Below, piece by piece: positions 8,588 to 16,992 of a DNA stretch of 64,000 bases. The notes under the pieces are model-generated. The model was not told the origin of the DNA and ran no database searches. It was given only the letters and a program-made list of their open reading frames with translations. Source of the DNA: Pedobacter nutrimenti (GTDB taxonomy: Bacteria; Bacteroidota; Bacteroidia; Sphingobacteriales; Sphingobacteriaceae); NCBI RefSeq assembly GCF_003208655.1, contig NZ_QKLU01000001.1:496001-560000 (forward strand), written 5' to 3'. Every line of letters starts with the position of its first letter. Position 1 is the stretch's first letter. A program made the translations under genes and the position numbers.

Positions 8588-10946
8588 AGCTTAACGACAA
8601 ACGTTCCCCATGTTCGTCAACTAGGGTGAGGGTGTGCTGACCAGCTACCGGACTTACGGCCAGTTGATGAAAATTTTTTGTTGTGGCAATATACTCTCCA
8701 TCAATATGCCAGTAGATCTTAATGTTCTGCTCTCGGTGAGTTGCATTTAAAACAACTTTACCCCTGGTACCATCCAGCTCGAGTGGGATATACACAGCGG
8801 TGTTGTTCTTAGGATAGATCATGTCCATTACATAATTGTTTCCGTTCAAACCACAACCTGGTTTGAACGGAGGTAAGGGCTTATAATCACTGTTTTTTAT
8901 TCTATAATAATATTCCATCGAAGGCGGAAGTACAAACCAAGATTTATGAAGCATAGAAACCGTTGATTCACAATCGTCTGTAACCTGCCATTTACCACTT
9001 GCATCCAAGTGTATAAGCTTATGGTAGGGACAGATATTGGTTTTTTGACCAGCTGCTGGAACGAATTCTTCTACCTGGTCCGGACAATTTTCGCCGGCTT
9101 TATAGCCACTTTGTTTACATATACGGATTTTCTTTAATTTGGTTTTGGGGGCCTGAAACCATTTGTCATTAGGAAGCTGACGGAAAATATCAAAAAGAAC
9201 CGGGGCAGCGGTATCAATACCGGTTAATCCTGGACGCCCTTCTCCATCAGCGTTACCAACCCAAACACAGACCACATATTTAGGTGTTAAACCAATGGCC
9301 CAGCCGTCTCGGAAACCGAAACTTGTTCCGGTTTTCCAGGCCACACGTCTGGAGGAGGAAAACTGCTCCCACAAGCCTTCATCGCCTGGACGCATGAGTT
9401 CTTCCATGGCATTAAATGTTGACCATATTGAAGCATGATCAAATACGGAATTCACCTCAGTTTCATGTTCAAAATCCTGCTTCTTTTTTTCGCTAACATA
9501 CAAAGGTGGATCGTAATCATGAGAATTATATCTGCCGGCATAGTCATTGAAATGGTTCAATGTCCTGGCCATACCCAGATAAGTCCTGGCCAGATCCCAC
9601 ATGGTCACTTCACTACCACCCAGAATAAGAGATAGACCATAATAATCAGAGGGTTTTGTCAACGTGGTAAAATGAAGTTGCTTGAGCTTATCGTAAAACC
9701 TTTGATACCTATAGGTTTGAAGCATCCTGACTGCGGGAATATTTAAGGAGCGGCTTAAAGCCCGGTCAGCAGGAATGGCCCCATCATAACCCAGATCAAA
9801 ATTTTGAGGAGAATAACCTCCAATTTGAGTTGGAATATCGGGAATAAGTGTATGAGGAAGAATAAAACCATCTGTTAGCATACTGGCGTAAAGTAAGGGC
9901 TTTAGTGTACTGCCAGGACTTCTTGGTGCTTTTATCATATCTACATGGCTTTCTAGCTCTGTATTATCTGGTTGATAAATATTACCTGCATAGCTAAGGA
10001 CCGAACCATTATTTACATCCAGTACCAATGCTGCGATGTTATTAATGTCATTAGAGCGGTACCGGTTGTTATAACGTTTTAGAAGGTTATTGATTTTGAG
10101 TTGAAGTTCATAATCCAGAGTGGATTTTATACGGGTACCGGATATCCCTAAAGCCGATTTTTCTTGTTTAAATCGATTGAGTAGATGAGGAGCATTTTGT
10201 GGCAATGGTTGTGGTTTAGCCGGAATAGGTTCAAACTTTGATAGATTTGCTGTTTGCTGATCAATAAATTTTAATTTTGCGAGTTTGTCTAAAAGATCAT
10301 TCCTTTTTTTTATCAGTCTGGAAGAGTTTTTGCCGGGATGTACAAGAGCAGGGCTATTGGGTAGTACGGCCAGTGTAGCCATTTCCCCCCAGGACAAAGA
10401 AGATGCATTTCTTCCGAAATACCTCCATGCTGCTGCGTCCAGACCTACTACATTACTTCCAAAAGGAGCATTTTGAGCATACAAGCCTAAAATTTCATTT
10501 TTTGAGTAACGAATTTCCAATCTCAAAGCAAGTAACATTTCAATCAATTTCTGCCAGAAGGTCCGGTCTTCTTTCCGATAAAGACGGATGACTTGCATGG
10601 AAATGGTACTGCCACCACTAACTACACTTTTTGCCTTGAAATTTTGTATCGTTGCCCTGGTCATAGCCACAGGATCTACTCCAGGGTGGCTATAAAATCT
10701 TTTATCCTCAAATGCAATAATACATTTTGAGAATTTTTCTGGTATACTGTCCGCAGCCGGGAAACGCCATTGACCATCCTTAGCAATTGCGGCACTAAGT
10801 AATTCACCATTTGAAGCCTCAACAACAAAAGAAGTTGGCGCTATAAATAACCGGGAGGGAAGTATGAACCAGAAGATCAAAAATAAGATCAAACAAATCA
10901 GATCACTTATCCAGAATACTGGTTCATACTTAAATTTTTTACCCAT
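8544..10946 (-). CDS. pbpC: penicillin-binding protein 1C
   Basis: An 800-residue bifunctional peptidoglycan synthase. A membrane anchor (about residues 11-30) is followed by the GT51 glycosyltransferase domain, with catalytic Glu80 in FEDKRFYSHPGVDP and GGSTISMQ at 111-118. The transpeptidase domain follows, with the SxxK motif STLK at 346-349, SxN as SLN at 400-402 and KTGT at 538-541. The C-terminal part (from about 690) is the small beta domain (BiPBP_C) that marks PBP1C. Length fits the family (about 770-800). The start ATG lies one base after the stop of the macroglobulin gene, the same pairing as E. coli yfhM-pbpC, so the two are surely one operon. PBP1C may repair wall after damage. 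Confidence 0.95.
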   Translation of the reverse strand: MGKKFKYEPVFWISDLICLILFLIFWFILPSRLFIAPTSFVVEASNGELLSAAIAKDGQWRFPAADSIPEKFSKCIIAFEDKRFYSHPGVDPVAMTRATIQNFKAKSVVSGGSTISMQVIRLYRKEDRTFWQKLIEMLLALRLEIRYSKNEILGLYAQNAPFGSNVVGLDAAAWRYFGRNASSLSWGEMATLAVLPNSPALVHPGKNSSRLIKKRNDLLDKLAKLKFIDQQTANLSKFEPIPAKPQPLPQNAPHLLNRFKQEKSALGISGTRIKSTLDYELQLKINNLLKRYNNRYRSNDINNIAALVLDVNNGSVLSYAGNIYQPDNTELESHVDMIKAPRSPGSTLKPLLYASMLTDGFILPHTLIPDIPTQIGGYSPQNFDLGYDGAIPADRALSRSLNIPAVRMLQTYRYQRFYDKLKQLHFTTLTKPSDYYGLSLILGGSEVTMWDLARTYLGMARTLNHFNDYAGRYNSHDYDPPLYVSEKKKQDFEHETEVNSVFDHASIWSTFNAMEELMRPGDEGLWEQFSSSRRVAWKTGTSFGFRDGWAIGLTPKYVVCVWVGNADGEGRPGLTGIDTAAPVLFDIFRQLPNDKWFQAPKTKLKKIRICKQSGYKAGENCPDQVEEFVPAAGQKTNICPYHKLIHLDASGKWQVTDDCESTVSMLHKSWFVLPPSMEYYYRIKNSDYKPLPPFKPGCGLNGNNYVMDMIYPKNNTAVYIPLELDGTRGKVVLNATHREQNIKIYWHIDGEYIATTKNFHQLAVSPVAGQHTLTLVDEHGERLSLSFKVLEKEVSAPQHP

Positions 10947-10947
10947 T

Positions 10948-13900
10948 CTACTTGATTACCTGTACCCATTTACCGGCTTGCGTGGCACTAATGTTATTAT
11001 TGTACATAGCTTCAGTTTGCACTGCAGAAAGGTAATACCTGCCAATGTACGAAGCATTTAACAGTACTTTATAGGTAACTGTTTCATTTTCACGAAGATT
11101 GAAATAAGTAAATACCCTGTCATCCCTAATGTCCCTATAGGTGTAAGCTGAAGAAGAAAGTATGTTTTCATTATCACTTAACCTGGTATTGATAATTTCC
11201 CAGCCGGAAGGAAAAATCTGAGTGAGTGCCATTTGCTCATAGGGCCCCATTTTTCCTGGATTCTTAATTACAACTTCTGCGTAAAAATCCAGTCCTTGCT
11301 TGAGGGTTGCCGGATCAATAGGTTTTCCATTTAACAACTTATAAGAAACGCTCATGTTCAGTGTTTCTGGATTATTCGGTAAAAAATTATTCTGATCTGC
11401 GGCTGGCTGCCCCTGAAGGATTAGTCTGGCAAAAAGAACTTTGTTTCCGGTATTATTGATCACAAGGTTCTTGGCTTTGAAAGAAAGCCCCGTTGTACTG
11501 ATGTATTGGTCGGTATTGACATTGCCCTTTTTGCCATCAATAACATAGGTGTAGTTCAACTTATTGTTTTGAGAGGTCTGTCCACAGAATTTTGCAATGG
11601 AAAGTAAACTATAAGCTGTTGTTTGTGTGCTGTACCAGTCATCTTTACCCAGTTTTGCTGCAATAGGTTGCAGGAGTTGTGCAGCCTTGGCTTTTTGTCC
11701 CATTAAGGTTAAAGTTTCCATAATCATTGCGTCGTCCCGAAGATCTGAACCATAGGTTCCGCCCAATTGGGTATAAGGCTTAACATTGGTCTCGAGTCCT
11801 CTGATTAATTGATTTGCAGCATCCGTTTGCCCTGCTAACTTGTAGGCTGCTGCAAGTCTCCATTTGGCTGGTACAGAGATATATTGAAAGCCTTTTAATC
11901 TGTTCATGGCTGCCATGTCTGTTCTTTTAGCCAAAGCAAGTACATATAAACGATAAGCTTGTGATAAATCACCGCCATAGAAATTGGTACTGTTTGGTGC
12001 CCAGGCACTCGCTTTACTTTTAAGATAGCGTAAGAGTTCGTCCATTAGTCCAACGGGAATAGTATAGCCGGCATTTTGGGCTTCTACAAGGAAATGCCCA
12101 GCATAATTACTGCCCCATTCATCTGATGAACCAGCGCCTGGCCAGTAACCAAGACCACCATCACTTGTCTGGAAATTTTTAAGTCTCTGTATACCAGCTT
12201 TAATGTTTTTCTCCGTCTGCGCTTTTTGTTGTGCATTAAGCTGTGTTAATTTATCTATAAACAGTTGTGGAAACACTGCAGAGGTAGTTTGCTCTACGCA
12301 ACCATGTGGATATTGCATCAGATAGTCCAGCCTCTTTTTGAGATTCAGGGGAGGAATTGATGAAATTTCTATTGCTCCTGAATTTGTACCAGCCATACCT
12401 ATACCATTGTAGCTTTGAGTCCAGCTTTTACCTGGTTCTATTGTAGCAGAAACAACATTTGTTATGTAAGGATTTGGATTTCTGATGTCAATTTCAACAT
12501 CATAAACTGCTTTTTCAGCACCACTTTGGGCTATAATTTTTACTTTTCCGATGCCACTGATTTCTGGTGCTTTAATTTCGAAGTAAGCCATTTGCTCACC
12601 AGGTTGTTTGTATTGTAACTGGATGGTTTTTGCCCCATCTACCTGCAAATTTTGTGTTTGAATCTGAAGGGTAACATTTTTTAGGCTCTTTTCAGTGGCA
12701 AAGACAGTAGCAGGGAGAGTGAAATGCTCTCCTGGACCAATCACCCGAGGAAGGGTTGCCAGTAGCATAAGGGGCCTTTTAACCTGAACTGATTTTTCCT
12801 GAAATCCATAGGCGCCGTCTTGTCCTGCAACAACCATGGCACGTACTGCACCAATATATTGAGGCAGTTTAAAGTGATGGGTTTTGCTCTCTCCTTTGGC
12901 AATTGCAAATGGACCAAGAAAAGTAACCACGGGTTTGAACCTGTTTGCTTTCGCGGGATTAAGATTTTTATTGATACTGCCATCACCACCTATACTCAAA
13001 ATGCGTTCAAGATTGCCTCCCCAGGCCCCCAGAACATAATCAAAAAGATCCCAGGTTTTTACTCCAAGTCCTTCTCTTGCATAAAAAACAGCATGTGGAT
13101 CTGGTGTTTTAAAGCGGGTAAGATCAAGGAGTCCTTCATCCACCAGTGCAATGGTATAGGTCATTGCCTTGCCGTTTTGTTCGCTGACATTAATGGTGTT
13201 GTCCGTTTCGGGTTTAATTTTATCAGCCATTTTGATGATTGGTTTCAAAATGGTTTCAGGATCCTCAATAGTTAAAGGAATAGCTCCATACATCCGAATA
13301 GGCAGGTCATTAACCGTTTGGGCGTGGGGCTGTAACAACGTTACATTGGCGAAAACATTAGGAGTCATGTTTTTTTCCGCTTTAAATTTGAACTGAGTTT
13401 GCCCTGTCTTAGTTTCTGTCCAGAACGTTTTTAGTACCCTGCTGCCATTTTCTATTGAAATTAAAGCCCTTCCTCCTTTACCGGAAGGAATGGTAAGAAC
13501 AATATCTTCACCCACTTTGAATTTCGTTTTATTGGCCGTAAAAGAGAGCATCGAAGCTTCAGTTGGATTATTGGCTTGCTCTCTTTGTGCCCAGCCCGGC
13601 CAGTCAATATAGACATCTTTTCCAGTTACATGAGCACCATTCTGACCTCTGACTAAAATCAAATAACGCCCCCATTCGGGTTCGTTCATTCTTAAGGTCC
13701 AGGCTCCTTTTCCATTATGGAGAACTACTGTGGTTTTTTTTATGAGTTTATTGTATTGGTTCTGGGTAAAGTTTGCATACACATCCTGATTGTCCTGTTG
13801 CCACCACCAACGCCATTGAACTTTATAAAGTTCTACCTCTACAGAGCTGCTATTGCCCAATAATTTTCCATCTCTGTCAACGTTGACAATATCTATCTGG

Positions 13901-16533
13901 TGGTCCTTACCAGTAACGAGCATTCCGCTGAGCCTTTCACCTTCGGGAGTTTTTATTCCGTAATAATGATCATAAACATGATACGGAATACTGAAATTAT
14001 CAATGCTGAAATTACCTCCGGCCTCAAAGACTTTTGTACTAAAATTAGCCTTAAGCATTCCAGGGGCATTTTTGTTTTCATTCAGATTGGTGTTTATTAC
14101 AGCTGTTCCATTTTCATTTAATGTTCCTTCGAATATGGTTTTAACCTGTGACTGATAACTCACTGTTGGATTGTCAAATGTATAAGCCTCAAATCCTTTA
14201 AATGTTGTTTTCATTGTGTTGAGGTTAACATCCACTTTGGCTTTAAGGTGTTTACCAGGAGAACCAAAGAGCCAGTTTGCAGTGAGCAAAGCCGTCGAAG
14301 TACTGCCAGTACCGAGATAGCTGCGTTTACCAATGTCAAAATTAATCTTTAAACGATTGGGAATAACTGTTTCAATTTTAATGGATTTACTGAAGGTTGA
14401 ACCCCCGGCTTTAATTTTCACAAGCCAATTACCAGTAGGGGCGGTACTTTCAGTAGCTGTTTTAAAAGTATAGAAGCCATTTAAAGCGTTTCCATTAACA
14501 ATTTTTTTAATAATTTGACCCATGGGATTATAAAGCTCAAAAGTAACAGGGTAGGCGGTGGGAAGTTTTTTGAGTTTATCCTCGAGTACAAAGGAAAGAT
14601 ATAGGGAATCTCCTGGACGCCAGACTCCACGTTCACCATAGATTAACCCCTTAAGCCCATTTTGCACCACGTCACCACCTACATCAAAGCGACTTAATGG
14701 AAGAGAACTCCCGTCATCAAGCTTTAGGTAGCCACGCTCTTCACCATTTTTTGCGATGAGAAGAAAAGGCTTTCTTTTTAGATCAAAACTAGCCAGACCA
14801 TCACCATCTGTTTTGATACTAAACAATATTTGTTTCTGATAATCCAGCAATTCTATAGTTACACCACTTATGGGTTTGGCTGTCAGTAAATCTGTAGCGA
14901 TAACAACCATGCTGTTATCATTTCCTCGTTTAGCAACCAGGCCAATATTAGAAGCAATTAAATTTCGGCTTGCCCATTTATCATTTGTATAATAAGAAGG
15001 AGTACAGGGGTTCTCTCTATCGTTCCACCGATAACCCTTTGGATAATAATTATTATACCGACTCCAGAATTCGTCGTCCTCATCTATTTTTTCGCCATAG
15101 TAATCATTGTAATCGTCTTCACCATCAGAAACAGTTCCAGATTCTGTGTTGCTTACAGTGGCACAGGCAAAGACGTTGTAACTTTGTCTGAATCCGATTG
15201 TGATCCTGTACATGGCGCCGGGTTCTGTCCGGATCATTTTATCCAGGTCAAGCGTAAAACGGTTCTTCTTATGTAGGTTGAGGGATTTGTCCTCATCCAG
15301 CCTGATGGTCTTTTGAACTATAGGTCTTCCGACACGTCTTAATTCGGTACCATCTTTATAATTATTATTTTGAAAGAATTGCGGAATATTATTCTCATAA
15401 ATTTTTATGATTGTAACATCTACCGCCTTCAAATTAATTGCTTCGAAAGGCAACACAAGTTTACCTGAGTTTGGAATAATGGTTCCGCTGCCGGCAATGA
15501 AAACCGCAGGCGCTTTTTTCTCAAAAATGATATTGCCTGTTTTGGTTGTTCCCAGTTTTTTAGCATTTATGTTTTCTATACCGGGATTAGCTGTTAATGT
15601 ATAATTTCCATCCAAGGCGTCGGTTGCATATACTTTTAACTGACTGCCTTCAATGGTAAATCTTAAATCTGATAAAGTGCCAAGTGTGACTAATCCGGAC
15701 AGGTCCTGTGCGACATTAAGGGGTTCAGAAAACTGGAGTAAGGCATAGTCTTCCTGGTTTTGTATTGATTTCATATTCAATACTTTAAATTGTCCAAGGG
15801 CAGGTACCATAAGGTTTTCTTCGCCTTTGTTTTCTGCCCCGATACTGTTGCTGGACCATTTCAAAAGAAGTTTTTCTTCCTTCTTTGTTTTCTTTATACT
15901 GTCAATAGTAAAAGAGGATGTATATTTTGCCGGATTGTGCTGCCATTTGACATGAAGTGCTTGTCCAAAGTCAATGCTTAAAGCTTTTTCGATTAACTTG
16001 GGATCCTCCTGATCAGAAGTACTGATTTCTCCGCTTAATTTCATGTAATCAAGTGAAGTGTTGTTCTGAGAAACCAAACCGTTCTGAGTCAGGTTAAGAC
16101 CAGGAGAAATAACTTTAAAATCAAAGTTGAACTCTTCCATACCTTTCTCGGTAGGGGTTACTTTATCCAGTTTGAATGTACCAGTGTAAACCTTTCCTGA
16201 TGTTAAGGCTTCGTCGGGTCTGAATTCAACAGTTTGGGCATCAATCCAATAGGTCTTTCCTTTTATACCTGGAGAGAAATCAAAAAGATCCCGGTCATCC
16301 GGAGTACCCAGATTGCCCATAGTTTTCACCTGGCTGGCTAAATGAAGCCGGATGAAGCTTTTTTTCGATATTGTTCCTGAAGTATAGGCTTCTATGTATT
16401 TAGAGTAAGCCTGATTATGATCATTTGTTTTTTTCTTTTTAAAAAAGAAAAATGCGCCAACTCCCAAAATAACGACAAGGGAAGTGATAAGAATGTTTTT
16501 TTTGTTCAGTAGGGTAGACTGTTCAATTTTCAT
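10948..16533 (-). CDS. bacterial alpha-2-macroglobulin
   Basis: An 1861-residue periplasmic protease-trapping protein. The N-terminus has a single membrane helix (residues about 14-31) followed by KKKK, with no lipobox Cys, so it looks tethered to the inner membrane by a helix, unlike the lipoprotein E. coli YfhM. MG domains follow (GVWRPGDSLYLSFVLED at about 640 lies in the MG2-type region). The thioester motif HGCVEQ has Cys1412 and Gln1415, and is followed by the alpha-helical complement-like domain (QTSDGGLGYWPG, ATAY-like repeats) and a C-terminal receptor-type domain. Residues about 465-515 form an unusual acidic, Tyr/Asp-rich insert. Family members covalently trap proteases through the thioester and guard the periplasm while PBP1C mends the wall. 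Confidence 0.93.
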   Translation of the reverse strand: MKIEQSTLLNKKNILITSLVVILGVGAFFFFKKKKTNDHNQAYSKYIEAYTSGTISKKSFIRLHLASQVKTMGNLGTPDDRDLFDFSPGIKGKTYWIDAQTVEFRPDEALTSGKVYTGTFKLDKVTPTEKGMEEFNFDFKVISPGLNLTQNGLVSQNNTSLDYMKLSGEISTSDQEDPKLIEKALSIDFGQALHVKWQHNPAKYTSSFTIDSIKKTKKEEKLLLKWSSNSIGAENKGEENLMVPALGQFKVLNMKSIQNQEDYALLQFSEPLNVAQDLSGLVTLGTLSDLRFTIEGSQLKVYATDALDGNYTLTANPGIENINAKKLGTTKTGNIIFEKKAPAVFIAGSGTIIPNSGKLVLPFEAINLKAVDVTIIKIYENNIPQFFQNNNYKDGTELRRVGRPIVQKTIRLDEDKSLNLHKKNRFTLDLDKMIRTEPGAMYRITIGFRQSYNVFACATVSNTESGTVSDGEDDYNDYYGEKIDEDDEFWSRYNNYYPKGYRWNDRENPCTPSYYTNDKWASRNLIASNIGLVAKRGNDNSMVVIATDLLTAKPISGVTIELLDYQKQILFSIKTDGDGLASFDLKRKPFLLIAKNGEERGYLKLDDGSSLPLSRFDVGGDVVQNGLKGLIYGERGVWRPGDSLYLSFVLEDKLKKLPTAYPVTFELYNPMGQIIKKIVNGNALNGFYTFKTATESTAPTGNWLVKIKAGGSTFSKSIKIETVIPNRLKINFDIGKRSYLGTGSTSTALLTANWLFGSPGKHLKAKVDVNLNTMKTTFKGFEAYTFDNPTVSYQSQVKTIFEGTLNENGTAVINTNLNENKNAPGMLKANFSTKVFEAGGNFSIDNFSIPYHVYDHYYGIKTPEGERLSGMLVTGKDHQIDIVNVDRDGKLLGNSSSVEVELYKVQWRWWWQQDNQDVYANFTQNQYNKLIKKTTVVLHNGKGAWTLRMNEPEWGRYLILVRGQNGAHVTGKDVYIDWPGWAQREQANNPTEASMLSFTANKTKFKVGEDIVLTIPSGKGGRALISIENGSRVLKTFWTETKTGQTQFKFKAEKNMTPNVFANVTLLQPHAQTVNDLPIRMYGAIPLTIEDPETILKPIIKMADKIKPETDNTINVSEQNGKAMTYTIALVDEGLLDLTRFKTPDPHAVFYAREGLGVKTWDLFDYVLGAWGGNLERILSIGGDGSINKNLNPAKANRFKPVVTFLGPFAIAKGESKTHHFKLPQYIGAVRAMVVAGQDGAYGFQEKSVQVKRPLMLLATLPRVIGPGEHFTLPATVFATEKSLKNVTLQIQTQNLQVDGAKTIQLQYKQPGEQMAYFEIKAPEISGIGKVKIIAQSGAEKAVYDVEIDIRNPNPYITNVVSATIEPGKSWTQSYNGIGMAGTNSGAIEISSIPPLNLKKRLDYLMQYPHGCVEQTTSAVFPQLFIDKLTQLNAQQKAQTEKNIKAGIQRLKNFQTSDGGLGYWPGAGSSDEWGSNYAGHFLVEAQNAGYTIPVGLMDELLRYLKSKASAWAPNSTNFYGGDLSQAYRLYVLALAKRTDMAAMNRLKGFQYISVPAKWRLAAAYKLAGQTDAANQLIRGLETNVKPYTQLGGTYGSDLRDDAMIMETLTLMGQKAKAAQLLQPIAAKLGKDDWYSTQTTAYSLLSIAKFCGQTSQNNKLNYTYVIDGKKGNVNTDQYISTTGLSFKAKNLVINNTGNKVLFARLILQGQPAADQNNFLPNNPETLNMSVSYKLLNGKPIDPATLKQGLDFYAEVVIKNPGKMGPYEQMALTQIFPSGWEIINTRLSDNENILSSSAYTYRDIRDDRVFTYFNLRENETVTYKVLLNASYIGRYYLSAVQTEAMYNNNISATQAGKWVQVIK

Positions 16534-16538
16534 AGACT

Positions 16539-16568
16539 GCTAATTTTTCAGATGTTCGGAAAATTAGC
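16539..16568. repeat. inverted repeat just upstream of the macroglobulin start
   Basis: GCTAATTTT at 16539-16547 and AAAATTAGC at 16560-16568 are perfect 9-base arms with a 12-base spacer. On the minus strand the hairpin ends 6 bases before the ATG at 16533, and the run of A/T (16568-16576) lies on the side a terminator would not use for minus-strand transcription. It may therefore be a 5' leader hairpin or an operator, not a terminator. Confidence 0.6.
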
Positions 16569-16587
16569 AAAAAAAATGGAATCTTAG

Positions 16588-16992
16588 CTACCTGATCATC
16601 ACGCCAGGTTTATTTACCAATGGAATCCGAATTAAATTTTCATCTACAATACTTTCCGGGAGGAAAATAAATTTTTTATCATAAATGGTACCCTCAATAT
16701 AATAGCTTAACCAATACTCATTTGTAAGGCCAAAAACCTGAGGATCTATAGCTTCTACTCCTGAAAAAGATTGAGCTTCCATATCCCCTAAAAAATGTCT
16801 CAAAACGGAGGTTTTTACCATTTTTCCATCTTTTTCTCCATAACCTTTAGAGCTAATCAGCACATTACTGATCGGCTCATCTTTAAGATTAATCAAATAG
16901 ACTGTCCAGTTTTTAATTTCTGGTGTTTCGCCCATCAGGACAACAGCCATGGCAACATCTTCAACAATATTTTCAGGAAGATCCTTCTTCAT
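16588..16992 (-). CDS. conserved hypothetical protein encoded next to topA
   Basis: A 134-residue soluble protein that I cannot assign to a named family. It opens MKKDLPENIVEDVAMAVV and has alternating beta-type stretches (NWTVYLINL, PISNVLISSKGYG, SVLRHFLGDM, EYWLSYYIEGTIYDKKFIFLPESIV) suggesting a compact beta-rich fold; no signal peptide, membrane helix or cysteine. The ATG abuts the topA stop codon with no intervening base, so translation is probably coupled and the two genes are co-transcribed. The macroglobulin gene begins 54 bases downstream. A role connected with topA is suggested only by position. Confidence 0.75.
   Translation of the reverse strand: MKKDLPENIVEDVAMAVVLMGETPEIKNWTVYLINLKDEPISNVLISSKGYGEKDGKMVKTSVLRHFLGDMEAQSFSGVEAIDPQVFGLTNEYWLSYYIEGTIYDKKFIFLPESIVDENLIRIPLVNKPGVMIR

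Noticed and set aside
12741..13275. Longer frames of 82 to 151 residues antisense or out of frame within the macroglobulin gene
   Set aside because: They overlap a strongly supported conserved gene and have no family-like features or signal sequences.
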